This document shows positions 8,272-16,037 of a stretch of 64,000 bases of DNA, piece after piece. The position numbers and the translations under genes were made by a program. The stretch spans positions 17,166-81,165 of the forward strand of contig JBFWUT010000009.1 in assembly GCA_050247135.1 (NCBI GenBank), in the 5' to 3' direction. The DNA is from Berkiella sp050247135 (GTDB lineage Bacteria > Pseudomonadota > Gammaproteobacteria > Berkiellales > Berkiellaceae). The notes under the pieces were generated by a model, which saw only the letters and a list, made by a program, of their open reading frames with translations, searched no databases and was not told the origin of the DNA. Position 1 is the stretch's first letter. Every line of letters starts with the position of its first letter.

Positions 8272-9301
8272 GAGTACATTTCCATTCTAAGGTTTCACCC
8301 GCATAAAAGGGGATGAGGGTTTCATCAGCAAAAGGCAAGCTTGCCGGGAGTGTCCATGCTGATTTGCGTAAAGTGATTTTATCTGTATTAACAGGCAAGT
8401 CATAAAAGGCAGGGCCAAAGCGGCTTGCAAAACCTTCTAGCTTATCTAGGGCATTTAACTGTTCAAAGGCTTTGGCATAGAGCTCTATGGCAGAGTAGGC
8501 ATTATAAACACCGGCACAACCACAAGCGGCTTCTTTTTTCATTTTGGCGTGTGGTGCGCTATCGGTCCCTAAGAAGAATTTTGGATTGCCACTGGTGGCG
8601 GCTTTTAATAAGGCCATTTGATGTGTTTGTCGTTTTAAAATAGGCAGGCAATAATGGTGAGGTCTAATGCCGCCTACCAGCATATCATTGCGATTCATTA
8701 ATAAATGATGAGGGGTGATTGTCGCAGCAACGTTTTTCGGAGCCTCTGTGACAAATTTTACCGCTTGCTCTGTCGTGATATGTTCTAACACAACTTTTAG
8801 CTTAGGAAACTGTTGGATAAGTGGTATTAAGTGTTTTTCAATAAAAAAAGCTTCGCGATCAAAAATATCCACTTTGGGATCGTTTACTTCGCCGTGAATC
8901 AGCAGAGGTAAACCTACTTCGCTCATGGCTTCAAATACAGCAATACAGTTTTCTAATGTGGTAACCCCAGATGCTGAATTGGTGGTGACTCCAGCGGGAT
9001 AGAGTTTACAGCCCATGACAAAGCCCGATTTTTTGGCTTCCAAAATGGTTTGAGTCGAGGTGTTATCTGTTAAATAGAGTGTCATCAAGGGAGTAAAAGG
9101 GTTGCCCTTCGGGATATGCGCACTGATGCGTTCGCGATAATGGAATGCCATTTCAACGGTCGTGACTGGCGGAATCAAATTGGGCATGACAATGGCACGG
9201 CGAAATTGTTTAGCGATGTCAGGTACAGTGGTGCTCAGAGCAGCGCCGTCTCTTAAGTGACAGTGCCAGTCATCTGGATAAATAATCTCTATCGTTTGCA
9301 T
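8261..9301 (-). CDS. pyrC: dihydroorotase
   Basis: 346 residues, the size of class II dihydroorotases (E. coli PyrC 348). It catalyses reversible cyclisation of carbamoyl-aspartate to dihydroorotate in pyrimidine synthesis. The HxH zinc ligands are in DDWHCHLRDG, the lysine to be carboxylated is in MGCKLYPAG, and the metal/catalytic Asp is in LGTDSAPH. First gene of a two-gene unit with rnt (11-bp overlap). Its start is about 70 bp from the divergent motY start, so the two share a short promoter region. Confidence 0.97.
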   Translation of the reverse strand: MQTIEIIYPDDWHCHLRDGAALSTTVPDIAKQFRRAIVMPNLIPPVTTVEMAFHYRERISAHIPKGNPFTPLMTLYLTDNTSTQTILEAKKSGFVMGCKLYPAGVTTNSASGVTTLENCIAVFEAMSEVGLPLLIHGEVNDPKVDIFDREAFFIEKHLIPLIQQFPKLKVVLEHITTEQAVKFVTEAPKNVAATITPHHLLMNRNDMLVGGIRPHHYCLPILKRQTHQMALLKAATSGNPKFFLGTDSAPHAKMKKEAACGCAGVYNAYSAIELYAKAFEQLNALDKLEGFASRFGPAFYDLPVNTDKITLRKSAWTLPASLPFADETLIPFYAGETLEWKCTHDK

Positions 9302-9372
9302 AAAGTGTTACAGCCTTTGGTCGATGTATATCTGCGGTACCTGGACTTTTGATAGATAAGGATAGTTGCCTC

Positions 9373-10254
9373 ATGCCATCGTCTAAGCTCGCGCAGTGTA
9401 TTGTAGCGGTTTTGCTTCTGTTTAGCCTAGTACCAGGGCTCAAAGCAGAAGATTTCGCTGCAACTATTAGCGGCTCACGTTGGCAAAGTACCGTCTCAAA
9501 GATTGAATGCACCCTCACGCATACCATCCCAGGCTATGGCAGGGCTACTTTTAGCCAGGGTAGCGGTGAAAAACAGCATTTCGCTTTAGAGTCCATTTTG
9601 GGTCGGCAGCACAAAGGGCAGGCTCATCTGATGGTGTATCCCCAAGAATGGAAGTGCAATAGTGAGCCAAAACTATTAGCAAAGGTCCCTTTGCAACAAA
9701 GCCAAGAACCTATTACCTTACACAAAGCTACTGTTTATGAATTATTAGCCGCATTGCGCAATGGACAAAGCGCCGCTTTTGTGATGAAACCTGAAGATGC
9801 GCCTTATAAACACTGTCCTGAATGTGACAAGATAACTTTAAGTGCTGTTGGTTTTCAAAAAGCCTATAAAACCTACCTTAAATGCATTGACGATATGGTA
9901 CCGGATTCTTTTGCTCAGCTCAAAGAAATAGTTATTCATTTTGATAGTGGCAGTACATTATTGTCACATGAAGCGGAAAAGCAGTTAACAGAGCTCAAAG
10001 AATATATTCTGGCTGATGGGAAAATTCGCCGGGTAGACGTGACGGGGCATTCTGATAGTAAAGGAGGCTATATAGTCAACATGCATATGGCCAACAAAAG
10101 AATGTGGGCAGTCAAAGATTATTTAGTCTTTGCAGGTGTTTCGCCTTCTGTGTTTACCTTAAAAGGCTACGCTGATAAGGTATCCGTTGCGCCAAACAAA
10201 ACCCCAGAAGGGCGAGCGAAAAACCGCCGCGTGGTGATCAAACTCTATCATTAG
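9373..10254 (+). CDS. motY: MotY-like flagellar stator-associated protein, OmpA C-terminal domain
   Basis: 293 residues from the ATG at 9373 (AAGGA upstream); a TTG at 9349 would extend it by eight residues. An N-terminal hydrophobic segment (VAVLLLFSLVPGLKA) is a signal peptide. The first ~150 residues contain SRWQSTVSKIECTL and IPGYGRATF, typical of the MotY N-terminal domain that binds the flagellar basal body. The C-terminal OmpA-like peptidoglycan-binding domain has FDSGS, VTGHSDSKG and GRAKNRRVVI. In Vibrio, MotY forms the T ring and recruits PomAB stators. No other motility gene is in the window, so assignment rests on the N-terminal similarity; a generic OmpA-family protein is the alternative. 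Confidence 0.8.
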   Translation: MPSSKLAQCIVAVLLLFSLVPGLKAEDFAATISGSRWQSTVSKIECTLTHTIPGYGRATFSQGSGEKQHFALESILGRQHKGQAHLMVYPQEWKCNSEPKLLAKVPLQQSQEPITLHKATVYELLAALRNGQSAAFVMKPEDAPYKHCPECDKITLSAVGFQKAYKTYLKCIDDMVPDSFAQLKEIVIHFDSGSTLLSHEAEKQLTELKEYILADGKIRRVDVTGHSDSKGGYIVNMHMANKRMWAVKDYLVFAGVSPSVFTLKGYADKVSVAPNKTPEGRAKNRRVVIKLYH

Positions 10255-11040
10255 TTAGAGTTTTCGTCGTGGTGGGCTTAAGTCTTCTCTTTTTCTTTTT
10301 TGATCCCTTTCCACACTGCTAAATAGCCGAGTCACAGCATTTTTCACCCAAGATAAGAATTTGGTAAAATTGTTTCTGGGATCTTCAATGAATTTTTTGG
10401 TGGCACCTTCATGAGCGACGACATTAATATCTTTAAATTCATGGTCGACTCTGGCCCCAGTGACTTTTATCGATGAGGTGAGCGATATGGATGCAAGAGC
10501 ACTACCCTCAGGTCTTGCGTAAGGAACATAACCTTCTACAGCTTTATCTTCATTGTGGTGCTCAGCTGTTGGCATCGTTCTAATTTCGCTGATATCAAAA
10601 GATTCGGTATGCTCAAGGGAACCATCTTTTTTAATGACAAATGTGGTCACTGGATTAGTAGTCTTAAATAACGTTTCTGGTGAAAAATAATATTCTAATA
10701 AGGATTGAGCAACGTTTCTAAAGCCACCTTGGTGGTAATATCTTTTCAAATAGTCCGCTAATGCTTCGTCACCTCTGGCTAACCGGTTGATAACCCCTTT
10801 TGCCTTGGCAACGGTATCAATCTGGTTGATGGTATATTCAATTTTTTGGCCGGTTTTCTCATTAATAATGACAATTTTAGGACTTCTGAACATATCCTTT
10901 TGCACTTGTTCGATGCTGGATGAGGACATTTTTTTGGCTTCTTCCTTGGCAACTTCAGGATCCATCTGTGCATCTTCAATAAATTTTCTGGCAAATTTAG
11001 CTCGAACTTCTTGTATAGGTAATTTGCGTTTAAAGGCCAT
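10255..11040 (-). CDS. hypothetical protein with basic, NLS-like C-terminus
   Basis: 261 residues, not recognised. GGGGA lies about 6 nt before the ATG. The N-terminal ~60 residues are highly charged and helical; the middle (~120-220) looks alpha/beta. There is no signal peptide or membrane segment. The last 15 residues are strongly basic and Pro-containing (KRKREDLSPPRRKL), the composition of a bipartite nuclear localisation signal. In a Legionellales-type organism this suggests a host-delivered protein, but a bacterial nucleic-acid-binding tail would look similar. It follows the LuxR-type gene on the same strand with an 86-bp gap, and its stop directly abuts that of motY. Confidence 0.6.
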   Translation of the reverse strand: MAFKRKLPIQEVRAKFARKFIEDAQMDPEVAKEEAKKMSSSSIEQVQKDMFRSPKIVIINEKTGQKIEYTINQIDTVAKAKGVINRLARGDEALADYLKRYYHQGGFRNVAQSLLEYYFSPETLFKTTNPVTTFVIKKDGSLEHTESFDISEIRTMPTAEHHNEDKAVEGYVPYARPEGSALASISLTSSIKVTGARVDHEFKDINVVAHEGATKKFIEDPRNNFTKFLSWVKNAVTRLFSSVERDQKRKREDLSPPRRKL

Positions 11041-11126
11041 CGTTTTTCCCCAAGTTTAGATTAATTGGTTCTATATGACATAAGACCAATCACTTGAAGA
11101 ATAGTTCAAATATTTTTTAGGGGGTA

Positions 11127-12197
11127 TTACAAGCTTTGAAGATTCATCAAACCATGCTCAATGGCTTGATGAAAAAGGGCGACTTTGGTTTTGCACCCCA
11201 GTTTATTCTTAAGGCGCCAGATGTAATCGGCGGCCGTCGGAATACCAATGGCTAGCTTCTTGCTAATTTCAGCTAAGGTATGGCCGCTGAGCAATAATTG
11301 ATAACATTGATATTCTTGAGCAGAGAGCTTTGAGAAGGGACTATATACATTCATCAAGAAAGCATGCAGCGCATCATCTGTTAGTTCATTATTTTTGACC
11401 TTGCGTAACCATTTTTCAGCAAATTCGTAGCTAACGAAACCAGCACGCTCTGCTTTTTCAAAGAGCTGGCTTTTAGAAGTGCATTGTAATTTTTTCTTAA
11501 TTTTGATGAAATTTCTGGATATCGATTTGTTTGATAGAAATTGCAGGCTGGCGATATCATTATTCGAATAGCCCTTTAAGACATGGCCTAGAAAATGCTT
11601 TTCATCTTCGTCTAGAGAATCTAGTGGCGCATGTGATTGATCGTTGAATAAAGCATAATGGTTAGATAGTTCACGATCATTTATCATTCGTTCAGGCGGA
11701 ATGATCCGCTGCTCACTCGCAGTTGTGATAATGTCAGTTGCAAGTGAATTTGCGAAATAGTGACCAAATCGCTTTAATAACCCTGTGTTTTCTTTGTAAA
11801 AATCAAGAACCTTAGTGTTGTCGGGTCTTGAGCCAAATTCAATAACGACGGTTTTATCACCCTGGCGCTCAACATAAGTAACAAAATTTCCCAGATCGAG
11901 CGAATGGGCTTGTGCTAAGACTTTTTGCGGGATCAAATGGTCATAGTGATGCCAACCATCTAGATGGAAACCAAACAATAAACCATCATTTTTAAACCAA
12001 CTTTCATAGTACGTGGAGTTAGTATGTAAAGTGAATCCAGATGTATCTGGATAGTGTTCACCATAGCAAAAGTAATGAATGTCAGCTAATTTTTCGAGTG
12101 GTTTAATGAATTGACGAATACGAGATTCTGCCTGATAGGAAATATGATCCTGTGAAAGGAAGTCTGTTCCTGGCATTGGCGATCCGCAAAGTTCCAT
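11127..12197 (-). CDS. LuxR-family regulator with two C-terminal HTH domains
   Basis: 356 residues from the ATG at 12197 (AGTGG upstream); a GTG at 12206 would add three. The N-terminal ~180 residues are probably a PAS/GAF-like sensor, with no recognised ligand site. Then come two LuxR-type HTH regions: one at ~residues 194-254 (DEDEKHFLGHVLKGYSNNDI then KSISRNFIKIKKKLQ) and one at ~291-350 (LSAQEYQCYQLLLSGHTLAE then TAADYIWRLKNKLGCKT). A single C-terminal HTH is the family norm. The second copy better keeps the consensus (LSxxExxxxxLLxxGxTxxEIxxxL). Neighbours are candidate host-interaction genes, so control of them is plausible but unproven. Confidence 0.88.
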   Translation of the reverse strand: MELCGSPMPGTDFLSQDHISYQAESRIRQFIKPLEKLADIHYFCYGEHYPDTSGFTLHTNSTYYESWFKNDGLLFGFHLDGWHHYDHLIPQKVLAQAHSLDLGNFVTYVERQGDKTVVIEFGSRPDNTKVLDFYKENTGLLKRFGHYFANSLATDIITTASEQRIIPPERMINDRELSNHYALFNDQSHAPLDSLDEDEKHFLGHVLKGYSNNDIASLQFLSNKSISRNFIKIKKKLQCTSKSQLFEKAERAGFVSYEFAEKWLRKVKNNELTDDALHAFLMNVYSPFSKLSAQEYQCYQLLLSGHTLAEISKKLAIGIPTAADYIWRLKNKLGCKTKVALFHQAIEHGLMNLQSL

Positions 12198-12366
12198 AAA
12201 AACCACTTTTTGTGAAATTAATGGGTTATCATTATAAATAGTTCAAACACAGAAGAGAACACTTCAAGGCCCAATTTGGCGTGATTTTCCTGACATTTAT
12301 CGGCTTAACCGGCTCTGATATTTGCTAGGTACCCAAAATACCATGTTTAGCATGATAGAATGGCCG

Positions 12367-13302
12367 CTACTGCTGGGGCTTTTTTCTGGATGGCAAGGTT
12401 CTGGGTTCCGCTTTATCCTGGCCAGAGCGAGCCGTGCTCGCTTGTACCTGTCTGATGTGCCTATTCATCAACGGCTTAAACGTCGTTGCCTCTGGTTTCG
12501 CAGTGCCGGCAAGAGTTTGTAAATGTTCAGGATTTGCCGCGCTAGTGATAGTGTGGGCGATTTTGAAGCCTTCATTGAGCCAGTCGTTGGTTCTTAGCAG
12601 AAAGTCACGAAATCCAGCATCTGGGGGCCTAGTGGGATCTGCGATTGAAATGAGTTGATTGTTTTTGGGATCGACTCTAACCACATCTAAAGGGTCAATA
12701 ATCGTCAGCGTGCCATCTTTGCTTAACATCATCTGTAAATCTGATATTGCGAGGCTATCCTTGCGAAGCTTTGCTATTAAATTTTTATAATTTTGCACCA
12801 ACGTGGCAGCACTGATTTGTACTTCTTTAAAGGTTTCAGGATCTTGCAACATTGTCGAAATAACATTAAAAATTCGTGAATGATTTATACCCCACCATCC
12901 TTCGCTGGGATGAGTCGGAATACCGAGCAATGCAGCATATATTTGCGCTTTGAGTAGTGCGGGGCTCTTCGTTTCAATGAAAACAGCATCTGGAATATAG
13001 TCCATTAAGTAACCGTAGCGGATTGCTTTGCCTTCTTCTTCAACCGCAAAAACTTGGCCACGCATGCTGACAACAGGATATCCTTGCTCTTTGAGATAGT
13101 TTAAATAGATTTGTTCATTGAAGATCAGATCTTTTTCCATACCGGCACTACCATGGGTCACGGCTAAAGCAATATTATTAGGCAATCTGAACACTCTCTT
13201 GCAGGTTCCTGCTTCATAAGATGACTTTTTAATAGTTGAAAATGTATTAACAATATCCTGTTGTAGCTTCTGTATGTTGTCTGTTTCTGGGCCTGGTTTC
13301 AT
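12367..13302 (-). CDS. kinase-fold (APH/effector-kinase-like) protein, paralogue of the divergent gene at 13471
   Basis: 311 residues from the ATG at 13302 (AGGGAG 7 nt upstream); a TTG at 13353 would add 17. The layout is that of a small kinase-like domain: an alpha-C-like Glu around residue 63, a hinge-like LMDYIP (~99-104), a catalytic-loop-like ISDLQ (~186-190) and a metal-binding IIDPLD (~201-206). The Asn normally found a few residues after the catalytic Asp is not evident, so it may be inactive or use altered chemistry. The Lys of strand beta-3 is not clear either. The tail is basic and Pro-rich. It shares the SDLQ...TIIDPLDV...PKNN block with its divergent neighbour. No signal peptide. 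Confidence 0.7.
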   Translation of the reverse strand: MKPGPETDNIQKLQQDIVNTFSTIKKSSYEAGTCKRVFRLPNNIALAVTHGSAGMEKDLIFNEQIYLNYLKEQGYPVVSMRGQVFAVEEEGKAIRYGYLMDYIPDAVFIETKSPALLKAQIYAALLGIPTHPSEGWWGINHSRIFNVISTMLQDPETFKEVQISAATLVQNYKNLIAKLRKDSLAISDLQMMLSKDGTLTIIDPLDVVRVDPKNNQLISIADPTRPPDAGFRDFLLRTNDWLNEGFKIAHTITSAANPEHLQTLAGTAKPEATTFKPLMNRHIRQVQASTARSGQDKAEPRTLPSRKKPQQ

Positions 13303-13470
13303 ACGAGGACTCCCTGGTTGATGATTGATCTTAGCATGCTCCAGCTGGAGCAAGTAATGTAACTACATGATGTGTAACTGCGCTCAAATACTGCACAAAG
13401 TCTCATATTGAGACATAAGACTAACTATAATATGATGAAATGAGGTTGTTCTGTTTTAAGGGGTGTTTTC

Positions 13471-14586
13471 ATGCCTCAACTAACCGCCGAAGATTTACAA
13501 GCCCGGGCCAAGGAAAACTATCCTCAGCTCGTAGGTCAAGGGCATGTAGGGCAATTTAAAAGCGTGATCCCTATATCAGAGGGGCTCGCAGTCGCGGTTG
13601 TGAGAGCTTCTGCAGGTGAAACAGCTAAAGAACAGCTGGCACATGAGACCCATTTATTGAATATTCTCAGAGAAAATGGCTTTCCTGCTTTGAATACATA
13701 CGGTGATATTTTTGAAATCACTGCAGGCCATCCCGCGGTTATGATGGAGTATATCCCCAATGCCAGCCTACTCGATGGCAAAAGCATCGATATGGTGAAA
13801 TATATGATCCCTGCCATGGCGCTGGGTGTATCCATTAACACAGGTGATGAAGCTTGGGCAATGAAATTGCCGTCAATATTACGCCAAATGCAAGCGGCTT
13901 GTTTTACGAGTAATCTAGACACTGTCAAAGCTTTCGCAGAAAAGTTACAAAGTGAAGTTACTAACCTGATGAAAACAGTCCAAGAAAAAATGATGATGAT
14001 CGGTGATTTACAGATCCTCGTGGATCCGAAAGGCAAAATCACGATTATTGACCCACTCGATGTACTGAAGGTGGTGCCAAAGAACAACGGTCAGGGTGTG
14101 GACTTTGTTGATATGGTTAATCCCAATAAGCCTAATACTCAACAGTTCATTAATTCACTTTTCAAAAGTATGGAAATGTTAGAGTCGGTAGGTAAAATCT
14201 GCGAACAGATAAAAAGTGCTAAGAGTGCACAGGAATTACAACAAACCGTAGCCAGGATCGCGAATCCTCGAGGTGGCTTTATTCCAAGCTCCGCTCCTCC
14301 CAGCCCTGTGATGCAGCGCAGAGCAACGGTTAAAGATCCGCGGCAAACAAAATCAGCCCCTGGTACCCCAACAGAATCGCCACCGGGCTCTTTAAGAGAA
14401 CAAAGCGATGATCGCCGTCCACCTGCTGTGACGCCTGCTCAAATGACAAGTAGGCGAGCAAATACAGAACCGACCAAGCGTTCAAATGCGCCACAGACAA
14501 CACCACCAAATCGTCCAACTTCTAAAGCGACGACTGTGACCGATACCACAACGCCACCCACAACGCCCAACAAATTCAAAAACTGA
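13471..14586 (+). CDS. kinase-fold (APH/effector-kinase-like) protein with disordered Pro/Thr-rich tail
   Basis: 371 residues, with AAGGGG about 7 nt before the ATG. Paralogue of the gene at 12367-13302 in head-to-head orientation. Kinase-like landmarks are a Glu/His-rich alpha-C segment (AHETHLLNILRENGFP), hinge MMEYIP (~91-96), IGDLQ (~177-181) and IIDPLDV (~192-198), the last two matching the catalytic-loop and metal-loop positions of APH-type kinases, with the usual catalytic-loop Asn missing. Residues ~265-371 are low-complexity, rich in Pro, Thr, Ser and Arg, probably unfolded, and could carry a secretion signal or partner sites. Enzymatic activity and host targeting are inferred. Confidence 0.7.
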   Translation: MPQLTAEDLQARAKENYPQLVGQGHVGQFKSVIPISEGLAVAVVRASAGETAKEQLAHETHLLNILRENGFPALNTYGDIFEITAGHPAVMMEYIPNASLLDGKSIDMVKYMIPAMALGVSINTGDEAWAMKLPSILRQMQAACFTSNLDTVKAFAEKLQSEVTNLMKTVQEKMMMIGDLQILVDPKGKITIIDPLDVLKVVPKNNGQGVDFVDMVNPNKPNTQQFINSLFKSMEMLESVGKICEQIKSAKSAQELQQTVARIANPRGGFIPSSAPPSPVMQRRATVKDPRQTKSAPGTPTESPPGSLREQSDDRRPPAVTPAQMTSRRANTEPTKRSNAPQTTPPNRPTSKATTVTDTTTPPTTPNKFKN

Positions 14587-14592
14587 TAGGCG

Positions 14593-15018
14593 CTAAAGTA
14601 GTCTTCGGATCGCTTTTAAATAGAGCTGCTCATTGGCAGCTTCATCTCGTAAAAAACTTTCCTTTAGAACTTTGGCTAAGCATTCCATGATTTTGTGTTC
14701 GGTTTCGGTTCTATCCCCAATCTTTTTAAGCAATTGATCATATAGCTTGCGAATGCCGCCAGGACGGTTTGCGTGAACTTGTTCTAACACGGTGACATGT
14801 AATGCCAGGTGGAAAAAGGGATTATGGTCGAGTTGAAATTTTTCGTCTTGTATGGACGTGAAGTTATTGGGATCATCAAAAATAGGATGATATTCAGGAT
14901 GGCGTTGAATAATGTCAACAATCATGGTTTCAAGGGGGGATAATGGCAAACCTTCCTGCGATTTCTGCCAAGCATCAAAATAGACTTTGCGTAAACTACT
15001 CGGATCATTATCACTCAT
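14593..15018 (-). CDS. DUF1841 family protein
   Basis: 141 residues from the ATG at 15018, one base after the nth stop, which suggests coupled translation; an upstream in-frame ATG inside nth would add 13 residues. Family features include HPEYHPIFDD, NPFFHLALHVTVLEQ and the RPGGIR segment. The function of the family is unknown; it is common in gammaproteobacteria, often near nth. It is the last gene of the metG-rnfB-nth-DUF1841 run. Soluble and helical, with conserved His and Asp residues that could bind metal. Confidence 0.85.
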   Translation of the reverse strand: MSDNDPSSLRKVYFDAWQKSQEGLPLSPLETMIVDIIQRHPEYHPIFDDPNNFTSIQDEKFQLDHNPFFHLALHVTVLEQVHANRPGGIRKLYDQLLKKIGDRTETEHKIMECLAKVLKESFLRDEAANEQLYLKAIRRLL

Positions 15019-15019
15019 G

Positions 15020-15652
15020 TTACAGGTTCTTCTCTTTGAATTCGCATAGATCAACAATTAAGCACTGGGTACATTTGGGATTACGTGCCGTGCAGGTATA
15101 ACGGCCATGCAAAATTAACCAATGATGTGCATCTTTGTGGTACTGTTTGGGGACAGCTTTAATTAACTTTTGTTCTACTGCTAGGGGTGTTTTACCTGGC
15201 GCTAGTCCGGTGCGATTGGCCACTCTGAAAATATGGGTATCCACTGCAATGGTATGATGACCAAAAGCCGTATTTAATACGACGTTAGCGGTTTTTCGGC
15301 CAACCCCAGGTAAGGCTTCCAAGGCTTCCCGAGTTTGGGGTACTTTTCCTTGATGCTCTTTTACCAGTATGTCACAAGTTTTGATGATATTGTTGGCTTT
15401 GGCATTATAAAGCCCGATGGTTTTAATGTAGCTTTTAAGGCCATCAACGCCTAATTTCAGCATTTTAGCCGGGGTATTGGCTTTGGCGAATAATGTTACC
15501 GTGGCTTTATTGACACTGATGTCGGTGGCTTGCGCCGATAAGATCACCGCGATGAGCAATTCAAACTCATTTTTGTAATTGAGCTCGGTAGTGGGCTCTG
15601 GATTGGCTTTAGCAAAACGTGAAAATAACGCTGTGCGTTTGGCTTCATTCAT
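15020..15652 (-). CDS. nth: endonuclease III
   Basis: 210 residues from the ATG at 15652 (E. coli Nth 211); longer starts give non-homologous residues. It is a bifunctional DNA glycosylase/AP lyase that removes oxidised pyrimidines. The helix-hairpin-helix is LPGVGRKTANVV with the catalytic Lys, followed by the catalytic Asp in AVDTHIFRV. The C-terminal 4Fe-4S motif C-x6-C-x2-C-x5-C is present (CTARNPKCTQCLIVDLC). It overlaps the end of the rnfB-like gene by 8 bp and is followed by DUF1841. The rnfB-nth adjacency echoes the rnf-nth operon of other gammaproteobacteria. Confidence 0.97.
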   Translation of the reverse strand: MNEAKRTALFSRFAKANPEPTTELNYKNEFELLIAVILSAQATDISVNKATVTLFAKANTPAKMLKLGVDGLKSYIKTIGLYNAKANNIIKTCDILVKEHQGKVPQTREALEALPGVGRKTANVVLNTAFGHHTIAVDTHIFRVANRTGLAPGKTPLAVEQKLIKAVPKQYHKDAHHWLILHGRYTCTARNPKCTQCLIVDLCEFKEKNL

Positions 15653-16037
15653 GGGGCACAAACTCGGTTTTATTACGTTTTGCACGTAACAAGGCGCTAG
15701 CCAATATATCGTCAGCGTTTTGCATGGCTTTCTTGTCAGCAAGCTCTTTTTGTGCGGCTAAACTATCAAGACGCGCTTTCCTGGCTTGATGCTTAGCTTT
15801 AGCGATTGTCGCGAGCTGACTACGCTCTTCTTTGGAAATACCACTTGCAACCAGACTAATACATTGTACAGGACAGGGGGGCAAACAAAGATCGCAGCCG
15901 ATACATTGTGCGCTGATTACTGTATGCATATGACCCGATGTGCCGACAATAGCGTCCACTGGGCAGACATCAAGACATTTGGTACAACCAATGCAGGCTG
16001 ATTCCTCAATGACTGCCACGTGATAGGGGGCCGTCAT
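15645..16037 (-). CDS. RnfB-like 2[4Fe-4S] ferredoxin, stand-alone
   Basis: 130 residues. Two ferredoxin clusters are visible, CIGCTKCLDVCP and CIGCDLCLPPCP, as in the C-terminal half of RnfB, followed by a charged helical tail. The RnfB N-terminal membrane anchor and its own Fe-S motif are missing, and no rnfA, C, D, G or E is present here, so it is a soluble electron carrier rather than part of a visible Rnf complex. Its ATG overlaps the metG stop by one base (TAATG) and its 3' end overlaps nth by 8 bp, so the four genes form a tight operon. Confidence 0.88.
   Translation of the reverse strand: MTAPYHVAVIEESACIGCTKCLDVCPVDAIVGTSGHMHTVISAQCIGCDLCLPPCPVQCISLVASGISKEERSQLATIAKAKHQARKARLDSLAAQKELADKKAMQNADDILASALLRAKRNKTEFVPHE

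Noticed and set aside
12322..12522. Plus-strand small frame near 12.4 kb
   Set aside because: Overlaps the C-terminal coding part of the kinase-like gene on the other strand and has no ribosome binding site.
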